A stretch of DNA of 64,000 bases, from assembly GCA_016286035.1 (NCBI GenBank), contig JAEERY010000080.1:1-64000 (forward strand). Direction: 5' to 3'. Below the pieces are notes generated by a model, which was given only the letters and a program-made list of their open reading frames with translations, had not been told where the DNA came from and ran no database searches. The DNA comes from Lachnospiraceae bacterium. Lineage in GTDB: Bacteria > Bacillota > Clostridia > Lachnospirales > Lachnospiraceae. How positions within the stretch are numbered: position 1 is the first letter of the stretch; each line of letters begins with the position of its first letter. Positions 33,591 to 42,296 of this stretch are shown here, piece after piece. A program made the position numbers and the translations under genes.

Positions 33591-34307
33591 ATGCATTATA
33601 ACTGTTTGATAGTCGATGATGAAACTGAATTAGCGAAGATGACAACAGAGTATTTCTGCATGTTTGATGTTTCTACTCAGTATGTGGAAAGCGGCGAGGC
33701 GTGTTACAGATTCTTTGAAGAGAACACTGCCGATCTGGTATTGCTTGATATCAATCTTGGAGACGGATCCGGATTTGATGTCTGTAAGAAACTTAGAGAG
33801 GATATGCAGTTGCCTATCCTCTTTATCAGTGCAAGACAGAGTGATGATGATGTCCTTATCGCACTTTCGATAGGCGGAGATGACTACGTCAAAAAGCCTT
33901 ACAGCCTTTCTGTATTGCTTGCAAAGGTAAAGGTCAATCTTAAGAGAGCCGAGCAGGTAAAGAAAGCGGAAGAAAAGGATGCGGGAGAAACTTTAAAAGA
34001 AAACGATTCACAGATTTCATCATCAGATTTTGTGATGGATGCATCTACCATGTCTGTAGTCATAAACGGAAGCAGGATATCTTTGAAAGCAAAGGAATAT
34101 GCTCTTTTAAACTGTCTGTATGCTCATCATGATACGATAGTAAAAAAAGAGGTGCTCTTTGACGAGGTATGGGGCGATACTTTTTTCAGCGACAGTACAC
34201 TTAATGTCCACATCAGGAAACTCAGGGAGAAGATAGAAGAAGATCCCAACAAACCGAAATATATCAAAACGATCTGGGGAACCGGATATATACTGGAATT
34301 ATCATGA
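33591..34307 (+). CDS. OmpR family response regulator
   Basis: A 238-residue regulator; GTGGAG at 33577-33582 supports ATG 33591. The receiver domain has LIVDDE, the phospho-accepting Asp in VLLDINLGDGSG, the switch Ser in FISARQ and the Lys in YVKKPYS. The C-terminal winged helix ends in HIRKLREKIEEDP...KTIWGTGYIL. It overlaps the kinase gene by 4 bases. It probably controls the efflux genes upstream, where tandem half-sites are found (28780-28821). Confidence 0.94.
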   Translation: MHYNCLIVDDETELAKMTTEYFCMFDVSTQYVESGEACYRFFEENTADLVLLDINLGDGSGFDVCKKLREDMQLPILFISARQSDDDVLIALSIGGDDYVKKPYSLSVLLAKVKVNLKRAEQVKKAEEKDAGETLKENDSQISSSDFVMDASTMSVVINGSRISLKAKEYALLNCLYAHHDTIVKKEVLFDEVWGDTFFSDSTLNVHIRKLREKIEEDPNKPKYIKTIWGTGYILELS

Positions 34308-35617
34308 AAAGATTAAGACAGCTGTTTTTCTCTTTTACGGTCTTCATGGTCATCGGACTGTTAATGTTTTACAGCATCAGCAAAAAGACGACCTATGATA
34401 AAAGGGATATAGTCTATTACAACGATCTTTTATATCAGGTACAGGCTGATATTGAAGCCGGTATTTCAGAATCGGATATAGAAGACAAATATGGTTGCGT
34501 TCTTACAACGAATAAGGATATCAATGATCCGAAGCTGGCTTCTCTTTATGCGGAAGGAGCGATAATACTCGATGTTAAGGCAAACGGAGAGTATATAGGC
34601 AAGGTCGGCTGGAATGATATCAAGGGAAATTTCAACAGAACGAGCGAAGTATTTTTCAGAGCCGCAATGGTACTGTGGATAGCAGTACTCTCATGCGGCT
34701 ATTTGTTGTTATTGTATATGTATATCGTGTTCTTAAGACCTATCGAGGAATTAAAGAGATTCGCGACTGATATTGCTAAGGGAGAGCTTGATAAATCACT
34801 GCCGATCAGAAAGAACACAATGTTCGGAAGTTTTGTCGAAGGCTTTGACCTGATGAGAGAGCAGCTAAAATCCTCTATAAGCAGGGAAAGACAGGCGGAG
34901 ATAGCAAGAAAAGAACTCATCCAGGGCCTGAGTCATGATATCAAGACGCCTCTTGCTGTAATAAAGGCCACATGCGAGGTTATAGAACTCAAGTTTTCCA
35001 GAAAGCTTGAAGATATATCGGATAAAGATGATACCGAAGCGGCCGAATACATCGATCTTATAGATAAGGTAAGATCCGTATCGGGCAAGGCTGATACCAT
35101 CAGTTCTCTTATGAGTGATGTCATGCATGCAAATCTCGAGGAGCTTGAAAAGGTCGATGTTCAACCGCATGAAGAGCATTCGACATTGATAGAGGACTTT
35201 TTGAAGAATCTTACGGATTACGGAAAGATCATACTCGAAAACCATATCCATCCGTGCCTTGTATATATGGACAAAAAGCGCATGGAACAGGTCATCGACA
35301 ACATAGTAGGTAATTCGAACAAGTATGCGGGAACGGATATAAGAGTAAACTTCTCCCAGACCGAGGACATCCCTATGGCGGACGGATCGAAGGCCTGCTT
35401 CATAAAAATAACCATAAGGGACAACGGCCCGGGAGTGGATAAGGATGATCTTCCGCTTATTGCTGAAAAGTACTACCGAGGAGGGAATTCTTCTGAACAG
35501 ACAGGATACGGCCTTGGAATGTATCTTGCCAAGACCTATATGGAAAAACAGGGCGGCGGAATGGAATACTATAATGAGAACGGTTTTGTTGTAGAACTGC
35601 TGTTAAGGAAAGTATAA
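34304..35617 (+). CDS. Sensor histidine kinase
   Basis: A 437-residue kinase with two membrane segments (about residues 8-24 and 122-146) around an external domain of about 95 residues. A HAMP linker, a dimerisation helix with the phospho-accepting His in GLSHDIKTPLAVIK, and a catalytic domain with N, G1 and G2 boxes (NIVGNSNKYAG, DNGPGV, GYGLGMYLAK) follow. The 4-base overlap with the regulator shows cotranslation. It likely senses the compound that the adjacent ABC system exports. Confidence 0.94.
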   Translation: MKRLRQLFFSFTVFMVIGLLMFYSISKKTTYDKRDIVYYNDLLYQVQADIEAGISESDIEDKYGCVLTTNKDINDPKLASLYAEGAIILDVKANGEYIGKVGWNDIKGNFNRTSEVFFRAAMVLWIAVLSCGYLLLLYMYIVFLRPIEELKRFATDIAKGELDKSLPIRKNTMFGSFVEGFDLMREQLKSSISRERQAEIARKELIQGLSHDIKTPLAVIKATCEVIELKFSRKLEDISDKDDTEAAEYIDLIDKVRSVSGKADTISSLMSDVMHANLEELEKVDVQPHEEHSTLIEDFLKNLTDYGKIILENHIHPCLVYMDKKRMEQVIDNIVGNSNKYAGTDIRVNFSQTEDIPMADGSKACFIKITIRDNGPGVDKDDLPLIAEKYYRGGNSSEQTGYGLGMYLAKTYMEKQGGGMEYYNENGFVVELLLRKV

Positions 35618-35624
35618 CTCGTTA

Positions 35625-35653
35625 TTGCTAAGGATTTGCTTATCTGTTATGAT
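35625..35653 (+). promoter_or_regulatory. Promoter of the HAD hydrolase gene
   Basis: TTGCTA (35625-35630), a 17-base spacer and TATGAT (35648-35653), 37 bases before ATG 35690. Confidence 0.6.
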
Positions 35654-35689
35654 TTTAACTTGAGGAATATTTAGGAAACGGAAAGCAAT

Positions 35690-36409
35690 ATGATTAAAAA
35701 TCACTACAGAGCAATTTTGTTTGACCTTGACGGAACACTGCTTCCAATGGACATGCAGGTGTTTACCGAAGGATATTTTAAAGACCTGTATAAAACAATA
35801 GATATGCCGCAGATCCCGGCAGCGTCTTTTGTGGATGCGATCTGGAAAGGAACATATGCCATGATGAAGAATGACGGCAGCAGGTCAAACAGGGATGTGT
35901 TCTGGGATAAATTCGGTCAGATGATAGATTGTGACGTGGAAGAACTGGACAGGAGATGTCTGGAATTCTATGGTAATGAATTTAGCAAAGCAAAACGTTA
36001 CACGTTTGACAATCCCCTGGCCGTTAAAGCGGTTGAAACAGCGCATGCAAAAGCTGAAAAGGTTATACTTGCCACGAATCCCATATTTCCCGGAGTCGGT
36101 CAGAACATGAGGTTGAGCTGGATCGGACTTGGCGATAAAGATTTTGATCTAGTTACCTGTTATGAAGATGAGAGCTTCTGCAAGCCCAATCCCAGGTATT
36201 TTGAAGCAGTCCTTAACAAGATGGGACTTAAGCCCGAAGAATGCCTGATGATAGGAAATGACGAAAAAGAAGACATGATGTGCGCAACGCTTGCAGGGAT
36301 AGACTGTTATCTTGTAGAGGATAGCATGATAAAATGCGAGGATCATCCATGGAACGGTGAACGCGGGTCTTTCGCGGATATGGTAGAAATGCTTCAGTCT
36401 CTTGTGTGA
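35690..36409 (+). CDS. HAD superfamily hydrolase
   Basis: A 239-residue phosphatase-like protein. Motif I is FDLDGTLLPMD with both aspartates, motif II LATNP, motif III contains the lysine of CKPNPRYFEAV, and motif IV MIGNDEKEDMMCA with acidic residues. The cap between motifs I and II is helical, as in subfamily I. The substrate is not readable. It has its own promoter and terminator, so it is a single-gene unit. Confidence 0.9.
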   Translation: MIKNHYRAILFDLDGTLLPMDMQVFTEGYFKDLYKTIDMPQIPAASFVDAIWKGTYAMMKNDGSRSNRDVFWDKFGQMIDCDVEELDRRCLEFYGNEFSKAKRYTFDNPLAVKAVETAHAKAEKVILATNPIFPGVGQNMRLSWIGLGDKDFDLVTCYEDESFCKPNPRYFEAVLNKMGLKPEECLMIGNDEKEDMMCATLAGIDCYLVEDSMIKCEDHPWNGERGSFADMVEMLQSLV

Positions 36410-36438
36410 ATTCAGAATATAAACGATATTGATACATT

Positions 36439-36464
36439 GACGGCTTTGGAAAGCCGTCATTTTT
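36439..36464 (+). terminator. Terminator of the HAD gene
   Basis: GACGGCTTT (36439-36447) pairs with AAAGCCGTC (36450-36458) over a tight GG loop and is followed by ATTTTT. Confidence 0.85.
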
Positions 36465-36508
36465 GAATAACAGGTTTTGTGTATTTATTTGGTTTAAAGG
36501 GTTGAAAA

Positions 36509-37438
36509 ATGCTTCAGAGTTTTTTTGTCGTAGGAACACAGGTGCTCATACTGTTTATATTAATAGGGATCGGGTTTATCGGAGCAAAAAAAGGGATAAT
36601 ACAAAAAGAAGGAGTATCAACGATCACTGAGATCATGCTGTATATTGTGACTCCGTGTGTTATCATATATGCGTTCCAGAGAGATTTTGAACCGAAACTG
36701 TTAAAAGGTTTTCTCATTGCTTTTGGCGCAGCTCTTCTTTCTCATGCGATATGTATAATCCTCGGTAAGCTGTTCATACATAACAGTGATGATGACAAAA
36801 ACAGACTTTTCAGATTCGGTGTGATTTTTTCAAACTGCGGGTTCATGTCATTGCCACTTTTGGATGCACTGCTGGGAAGTGAAGGTGTGTTCTACGGAGC
36901 TTCCTATGTTGCCGTATTTAATCTTGTATTATGGTCATACGGAGTGATGATCATGGACAGAACGGGAAGCAAGCTTTCCATAAAAAAGCTATTGTTAAAT
37001 CCCGGAGTCGTTCCTGTCTTCGTAGGACTGTTATTCTTCTTTACCTCCTTTAAACTGCCAAGCATTATAGCAACGCCTGTAAGCTATCTGGCAGCTTTAA
37101 ACACACCTGTTCCCATGCTGGTCATAGGATATAACGTTTCCGGTATCAATCTGAAAAAAGCCATGAGGGACAAGGATGAATATATAATGATGATCTTAAG
37201 ACTGCTTGTGTGTCCTGTTATAGTTCTTGGGATCATGTATGGGCTGGGAATAAGGGGAACACTTCTGGTTGCGTGTGCGGTGTCTGCATCGGCACCGGTT
37301 GCCGCAAGTTCTACCATGTTTACCATCAAGTTTGGCGGAAACAGTGAACTGTCAGCAGAGACCGTGGCGGTATCAACGCTGCTGTCGATCGTTACGATGA
37401 CTCTTGTGGTTGGAAGCGCATTTGCTATAGCATACTGA
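36509..37438 (+). CDS. AEC family transporter (auxin efflux carrier-like)
   Basis: A 309-residue membrane protein with about ten hydrophobic segments. Family marks are the opening IGFIGAKKGIIQKEGVSTITEIMLYIVTPCVIIYAF and the middle-to-late segments FSNCGFMSLPLLDALLG, NPGVVPVFVGL and the AAPVAASS-like ASAPVAASSTMFTIKFGG. Bacterial members export or import organic acids such as malate; the substrate here is unknown. AAAGGG precedes ATG 36509. Confidence 0.9.
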   Translation: MLQSFFVVGTQVLILFILIGIGFIGAKKGIIQKEGVSTITEIMLYIVTPCVIIYAFQRDFEPKLLKGFLIAFGAALLSHAICIILGKLFIHNSDDDKNRLFRFGVIFSNCGFMSLPLLDALLGSEGVFYGASYVAVFNLVLWSYGVMIMDRTGSKLSIKKLLLNPGVVPVFVGLLFFFTSFKLPSIIATPVSYLAALNTPVPMLVIGYNVSGINLKKAMRDKDEYIMMILRLLVCPVIVLGIMYGLGIRGTLLVACAVSASAPVAASSTMFTIKFGGNSELSAETVAVSTLLSIVTMTLVVGSAFAIAY

Positions 37439-37468
37439 TATGCTATAATCTGAAAAAGGAGACAGGAT

Positions 37469-38191
37469 ATGTACGAATATAAGGTAAGAATAGGATTCAG
37501 CGAGTGTGATATAAATAAAACGTTTACGGTAACATCACTTATAGATGCATTTCAGGATTGTTCAACATTTCAGTCTGAGGACCTGAATGTGGGATTCGAT
37601 GTGCTGACGGCACACAATCTGGTATGGGTTATCAATTACTGGGAACTTGATATATCTAGACTTCCAAAACTGTGCGACTATGTGACAGTGGGAACATTCC
37701 CTTATGATTTTAAAGGATGTTTTGGGTTCAGGAATTTCTACCTAAAGGATGCAAATGAGGAATTCATCGTCAAGGCAAATTCCATGTGGACACTTGTTGA
37801 TACACAGACACTTAAACCGACAAGAGCTCCCGAGTTTATAAGCAATGCTTATGAGATGGAACCCAAGCTTGACATGGAATACAATTCAAGAAAGGTTCTT
37901 ATACCCGAAGGCGATGATGTTATAATGCTTGAGAAGGATCCTATCCATATACAGGTGCACCATCTTGACAGCAACCATCATGTTAACAACGGACAGTATG
38001 TCAAGCTGGCTATATCGGCTGCCGGTGATGATGACAATATCTCTTCACTTAGGATCGATTACAGGAAACAGGCAGTGCTTGGAGATACAATATATCCCGT
38101 TGTTTACAGAAAAGGTGATAATATCGTGGTCGCTTTATATGATGAAAACAAGAGTCCTTATTCTGTAAGTTCGTTTTGTTTTAATAAATGA
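37469..38191 (+). CDS. Acyl-ACP thioesterase
   Basis: A 240-residue double-hotdog thioesterase releasing fatty acids from acyl carrier protein. The N-terminal hotdog (SECDINKTFTVTSLIDAFQDC) and the C-terminal hotdog with the catalytic-loop type LDSNHHVNNGQYV are clear, resembling the bacterial FatA-like family common in Lachnospiraceae. AAAGGAGA precedes ATG 37469. It overlaps the next gene by 4 bases (ATGA). Confidence 0.88.
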   Translation: MYEYKVRIGFSECDINKTFTVTSLIDAFQDCSTFQSEDLNVGFDVLTAHNLVWVINYWELDISRLPKLCDYVTVGTFPYDFKGCFGFRNFYLKDANEEFIVKANSMWTLVDTQTLKPTRAPEFISNAYEMEPKLDMEYNSRKVLIPEGDDVIMLEKDPIHIQVHHLDSNHHVNNGQYVKLAISAAGDDDNISSLRIDYRKQAVLGDTIYPVVYRKGDNIVVALYDENKSPYSVSSFCFNK

Positions 38192-39054
38192 TCAGAGTGG
38201 AGAATATGTTCAGATTAGGTGATAAACAGGTTTTAAGAATTTCAGACAGAAAAGAGTTTGGTGTCTACCTTACCGACGGCAGTGAAGACAAGGTGCTTTT
38301 GCCCGTAAAGCAGGTACCTGAAGGTGCAGCGATTGGAGATGAACTCGAGGTATTTCTTTACAGGGATTCACAAGACAGGATGATTGCGACTACAAAGCAG
38401 CCACTTATATCCCTTGGAAAAGTTGCTCTTCTTACGGTAAAAGACGTCGGAAAGGTCGGTGCATTTCTTGACTGGGGTCTTGAAAAGGACCTTTTGCTAC
38501 CGTTTAAAGAACAGACTTATAAGGTGAATACTAACGATAAAGTCCTTGTGGCATTGTATACAGACAAGAGTGACAGACTATGCGCCACAATGAAGGTATA
38601 CCCTTATCTTGAAAAGAACAAGAACTTTAAAAAGGACGATCAGGTAAAAGGTATAGTGTATGAGATCAGCAGCAATTTTGGTGCGTTTGTAGCCATAGAT
38701 AACAGATATTCTGCACTCATACCTAAAAAGGACCTGCCTCAGAATATAAAAGCCGGAGATGAAGTTTTTGCGAGAGTGACCGGTGTTAAAGCGGATGGAA
38801 AGGTCGATCTTAGTGTCAGGGAAAAAGCCTACATTCAGATGAGCATAGATGCTGACCGGCTTGTAAAGTATATGCAGGAGCATGACGGGGTCATACCGTT
38901 TACCGACAAAGCTTCTCCACAACTTATAGGTGAGACCATGAATATGAGCAAGAATGAGTTCAAGCGTGCGGTAGGAAATCTTCTCAAATCAGGAATGATA
39001 ACTATTGAGACGGACAGCATAACACTGAAAAAGATGGAGAATTATGGAGTATAA
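38188..39054 (+). CDS. CvfB/YitL-like S1 domain RNA-binding protein
   Basis: A 288-residue protein of the CvfB family: tandem S1-like domains (for example GKVGAFLDWGLEKDLLLP and SSNFGAFVAIDNRYSALIP) and a C-terminal winged helix (MNMSKNEFKRAVGNLLKSGMI). CvfB is a virulence and RNA-binding factor in Staphylococcus aureus. The start may be ATG 38188, coupled to the upstream gene by overlap, or ATG 38206, which follows GGAG too closely. Its end overlaps the CPBP gene by 11 bases. Confidence 0.88.
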   Translation: MIRVENMFRLGDKQVLRISDRKEFGVYLTDGSEDKVLLPVKQVPEGAAIGDELEVFLYRDSQDRMIATTKQPLISLGKVALLTVKDVGKVGAFLDWGLEKDLLLPFKEQTYKVNTNDKVLVALYTDKSDRLCATMKVYPYLEKNKNFKKDDQVKGIVYEISSNFGAFVAIDNRYSALIPKKDLPQNIKAGDEVFARVTGVKADGKVDLSVREKAYIQMSIDADRLVKYMQEHDGVIPFTDKASPQLIGETMNMSKNEFKRAVGNLLKSGMITIETDSITLKKMENYGV

Positions 39055-39961
39055 AAGAGTAAACTGGGGTTTCTTTGTATTTCTTATATTTGAGATAATA
39101 TTGATATTGTTGTTTGTATTCGAGGTCATAAACGTTGATCTTGAAGATACCATGATAAGTACACTTGTTGCCGAATCCACGATCTTTTTGGCACCTGTTA
39201 TCATGCTCTCGTTTAAACGGGATGATATAAGTCTTAAGGACAGACTGGGTATCAAAGGCATGAAGCTGTCAACAACTGCAATGGTTGTGCTATACGGTAT
39301 ATTTATAATGCCGATAGGTACTCTGGCGAATGCCATCTCTCTTTTATGGGTAGATAACACGGTACTCGAGACAACAGATTCCATGCTTTCCCAGAACTGG
39401 GTTACCGTGCTTATAGCGACAGCTGTCGTTGCGCCTCTTATTGAAGAATTCTGCTTCAGAGGATTCATGTACAACGGATACAGGCAGGATAAGATAAGGT
39501 TTTCTGCTGTTGTTGTTTCAGCACTTGCGTTTGCGTTTATGCATATGAATGTGAATCAGGCAGCATATGCGTTTATTGTCGGAATAGCCTTTGCACTTAT
39601 ATATGAAGCAACGGGTTCGCTGTGGGCATCTGTCATCTGTCATGGTCTGTTCAATGCAGAGAGTGTGATATTTATGTATCTGGAGGAGTATTTCTATCCG
39701 GGGACATATGACGATCTGACCATAAACAGGGACGAGATCTTAAGTTATCTTCCGTTCTATGCCCTGCTGGCGGTAGGAGGACTTATATTTGCGATACTGT
39801 TTTTGTATCTTGCGGCTAAATTCCAAAACAGGATAAAGAATGTCAGAGGTCTTTTTGAACCTTACGGACAAGGTGAGAAGAAACCGAAGATTTTCAGCGC
39901 TCCGTTAGTCGTGACACTGATACTGTTGTTCTGTTACATGATATCAAATGAGATAGGTTAA
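39044..39961 (+). CDS. CPBP family intramembrane metalloprotease
   Basis: A 305-residue membrane protein with about eight hydrophobic segments. All CPBP catalytic motifs are present: EEFCFRGFMYN (E-E-x-x-x-R), FAFMHMN, and CHGLFN. It belongs to the family that includes CAAX proteases and bacteriocin-immunity proteins; the substrate is unknown. GGAG lies upstream, inside cvfB, with which it overlaps by 11 bases. Unlike the CPBP-like protein at 21694-22416, this one looks catalytically intact. Confidence 0.9.
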   Translation: MEYKRVNWGFFVFLIFEIILILLFVFEVINVDLEDTMISTLVAESTIFLAPVIMLSFKRDDISLKDRLGIKGMKLSTTAMVVLYGIFIMPIGTLANAISLLWVDNTVLETTDSMLSQNWVTVLIATAVVAPLIEEFCFRGFMYNGYRQDKIRFSAVVVSALAFAFMHMNVNQAAYAFIVGIAFALIYEATGSLWASVICHGLFNAESVIFMYLEEYFYPGTYDDLTINRDEILSYLPFYALLAVGGLIFAILFLYLAAKFQNRIKNVRGLFEPYGQGEKKPKIFSAPLVVTLILLFCYMISNEIG

Positions 39962-39966
39962 ATATA

Positions 39967-39998
39967 AAAAGGAGTGTCTTTATTTAGACGCTCCTTTT
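39967..39998. terminator. Bidirectional terminator
   Basis: AAAAGGAGTGTCT (39967-39979) pairs with AGACGCTCCTTTT (39986-39998), with one G-T pair and a TTATTT loop. It stands between the CPBP protease gene and the convergent YjfB-type gene and has T-rich ends on both strands. Confidence 0.85.
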
Positions 39999-40032
39999 CT
40001 ATGAATGATGGGCGCATAGCCCGGAAATAAAG

Positions 40033-40233
40033 TTAGACTACCATATCAAAGTTGGAACCAACCGATGGATTGACTGAACGCTCCATAGCAGCTGCGTCAA
40101 TCATTTTTAGTAGCCCGTTGCCTGCACTTTCATTGGCATCGAGAGCCTTGCTGAGCATGGCAACTTCAACTTTAGATAAGGAGTCACTGCCCGTTACAGA
40201 CATTGCTGCTGAACCTATATTGCTTATAGTCAT
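40033..40233 (-). CDS. YjfB family putative motility protein
   Basis: A 66-residue protein of the YjfB type: a short start, a predicted helical middle VEVAMLSKALDANESAGNGLLKMIDAAAMER, and a small polar end SVNPSVGSNFD. In B. subtilis yjfB is linked to the motility regulon; biochemical function is unknown. AAGGAGGT precedes the ATG at 40233. It is a lone - strand gene far from the flagellar genes (53071 onward). I did not find a convincing sigma-D promoter. Confidence 0.8.
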   Translation of the reverse strand: MTISNIGSAAMSVTGSDSLSKVEVAMLSKALDANESAGNGLLKMIDAAAMERSVNPSVGSNFDMVV

Positions 40234-40300
40234 ATCAACACCTCCTTAAAGTTATTATCGTATCGTACAGGTTAAAAAGCGAGTGTAAAAAGGAAAATAG

Positions 40301-40355
40301 CATGGTTTTTGTGAAAAATTACCATAAAAAACCATGTTTAACTATGGATTTTTTT
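40301..40355 (+). promoter_or_regulatory. Mutually exclusive hairpins before the CdaR/PucR-type gene
   Basis: CATGGTTTTT (40301-40310) pairs perfectly with AAAAACCATG (40327-40336). The latter can instead pair with CTATGGATTTTTTT (about 40342-40355), forming a terminator-like hairpin with a T-run. The two pairings compete, as in attenuators. Whether this segment is transcribed is unknown; it lies 94-148 bases before the start at 40449. Confidence 0.4.
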
Positions 40356-40448
40356 ATATAAATGCATTATTATATAAAATGGTATTGTGAAAATATCTAT
40401 TATGAGGCATTGACTTTTGTAGAAAATAACTATTTTTGTGGAGGTAGT

Positions 40449-41537
40449 ATGATATCCAATCAGGTATTGCAGAGTACCCTAGAGGGACTCAAGAATATTG
40501 CCAGGATCGAGTTGTGTGTACTTGATACAGAAGGGAAGGCATACGCATTCACCAATCAGGACATGGAAAAGTACAGTCCGCAGGCTGTGGAATTTGTAAG
40601 ATCACCTGCTGATTCTCAGGAGATAGCCGGTTGTCAGTTCTTTAAGATATATGATGAACAGCAACTTGAGTATATCCTTGTTGCCCAGGGTACTACCGAG
40701 GACGTATATACTCTCGGTAAAATGGTGGCTTTCCAGATACAGAACCTGCTGGTAGCTTATAAGGAGAGGTTTGACAAGGATAACTTTATCAAGAACCTGT
40801 TGCTTGACAATCTGTTGCTTGTCGATATATTCAGCCGTGCAAAGAAACTTCATATCCAGTCGGATAAGAGCAGGGTTGCGATCATTATAGAGGCAAACAT
40901 GGGAAAGGACAGCAATGTTCTTGAGATCATGAGGACTCATTTCGGATCCAACAACAAGGATTTCATAACTGCGGTTGATGAACATAGTGTCATCGTTGTC
41001 AAGGAGCTTGAGGACAATTCCTCAAACGAGGATATAGATAAAGTGTGTGCTCAATACAAAGCACAGCTTGACAGAGAGAGCGTAAAGGACATCCGGATAT
41101 CCTACGGTACCATAGTAAAAGAGATCAAGGAAGTGAGCCGTTCCTACAAAGAAGCAAAAATGGCTCTGGATGTCGGAAAGATATTCTTTGATGACAGGGA
41201 TATCATGGCTTACAGCGAGCTGGGTATAGGAAGACTTATATACCAGCTGCCGATACCTCTTTGCAAACTCTTTATCAAGGAGATCTTCGGAGGAAAGAGT
41301 CCTGATGATTTTGATGAAGAGACTTTAATGACGATAACGAAGTTTTTTGAAAACAGCCTTAACGTTTCGGAAACATCCCGTCAGCTATTCATCCATCGTA
41401 ACACTCTTGTATACAGACTGGACAAGCTGCAAAAGACAACGGGACTTGATCTGAGGATTTTTGAGGATGCGATAACATTCAAGATCGCTCTCATGGTTGT
41501 TAAATATATGAATTATATGGAATCATTGGAATACTAA
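40449..41537 (+). CDS. CdaR/PucR-type helix-turn-helix regulator
   Basis: A 362-residue regulator; GGAGGTAG at 40440-40447 is close to ATG 40449, and an ATG far upstream (40362) gives a non-conserved extension. The N-terminal part resembles the sugar-diacid/CdaR sensing region (LEGLKNIARIELCVLDTEGKAYAFT). The C terminus has the PucR/CdaR HTH: NVSETSRQLFIHRNTLVYRLDKLQ...GLDLRIFEDAITFKIAL. It directly precedes ftsE (24 bases), so it may regulate the division and wall genes that follow, or itself respond to a metabolite. Confidence 0.87.
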   Translation: MISNQVLQSTLEGLKNIARIELCVLDTEGKAYAFTNQDMEKYSPQAVEFVRSPADSQEIAGCQFFKIYDEQQLEYILVAQGTTEDVYTLGKMVAFQIQNLLVAYKERFDKDNFIKNLLLDNLLLVDIFSRAKKLHIQSDKSRVAIIIEANMGKDSNVLEIMRTHFGSNNKDFITAVDEHSVIVVKELEDNSSNEDIDKVCAQYKAQLDRESVKDIRISYGTIVKEIKEVSRSYKEAKMALDVGKIFFDDRDIMAYSELGIGRLIYQLPIPLCKLFIKEIFGGKSPDDFDEETLMTITKFFENSLNVSETSRQLFIHRNTLVYRLDKLQKTTGLDLRIFEDAITFKIALMVVKYMNYMESLEY

Positions 41538-41561
41538 ATGGTTTTTTAGAGGAGTTTTACA

Positions 41562-42296
41562 GTGGCTTTTGGAAAAAAGAAAAAAGGAAGAGTTATACCT
41601 GAGGATGAACTCATAGTTTTCGAGAATGTCACCAAGACATATCAGACAGGTGCGCCTGCGTTAAACGGAGTCAGCCTAAAGGTAAAAAAAGGAGAGTTTG
41701 TCTTTATAGTCGGAGACAGCGGATCGGGAAAATCTACTTTGATCAAGCTTTTGCTCAGGGAACTTGTTCCCACCGAGGGTGAGATCTATGTAAACGGAGT
41801 GAGCCTGTCCAAACTTCGCAGAAGACAGGTGCCCAAATACAGAAGAAACTTAGGAGTCGTGTTCCAGGATTTCCGTCTTATTAAGAACTGGAACGTGTAT
41901 GAAAACGTTGCTTTTGCTCAGCGCATAGTACAGACTCCCAACAGGCTTATCAAGAGAAATGTGCCGGCAATCCTGTCTATAGTCGGACTTGCCAGCAAAT
42001 ATAAGGCTAAGCCCATGCAGTTATCGGGTGGTGAGCAGCAGAGAGTCGCAATGGCAAGGGCGCTCATAAACAAACCGCCGATCCTTCTGTGTGATGAGCC
42101 TACAGGTAATCTGGATCCCAAGAATTCATGGGAGATCATGAAGCTTCTTGAGCAGATCAACAAGCGCGGAACGACCGTTATCGTTGTTACGCATAACAGA
42201 GAGATAGTCAACGAGATGCAGAAGCGTGTCATTACCATGAAGAAAGGTGTGATACTCAATGACGAGGAGAAGGGTGGATATATAGATGAGGATTAG
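41562..42296 (+). CDS. ftsE: Cell division ATP-binding protein FtsE
   Basis: A 244-residue ABC ATPase starting at GTG 41562 behind GAGGAG. Walker A is GDSGSGKST, the signature LSGGEQQRVAMARAL, Walker B LLCDEPTGNLDP, with FtsE-type features FQDFRLIKNWNVYENVAFA. With FtsX it couples ATP hydrolysis in the cytosol to activation of a wall hydrolase outside; the likely hydrolase partner is encoded two genes downstream. It overlaps ftsX by 11 bases. Confidence 0.96.
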   Translation: MAFGKKKKGRVIPEDELIVFENVTKTYQTGAPALNGVSLKVKKGEFVFIVGDSGSGKSTLIKLLLRELVPTEGEIYVNGVSLSKLRRRQVPKYRRNLGVVFQDFRLIKNWNVYENVAFAQRIVQTPNRLIKRNVPAILSIVGLASKYKAKPMQLSGGEQQRVAMARALINKPPILLCDEPTGNLDPKNSWEIMKLLEQINKRGTTVIVVTHNREIVNEMQKRVITMKKGVILNDEEKGGYIDED

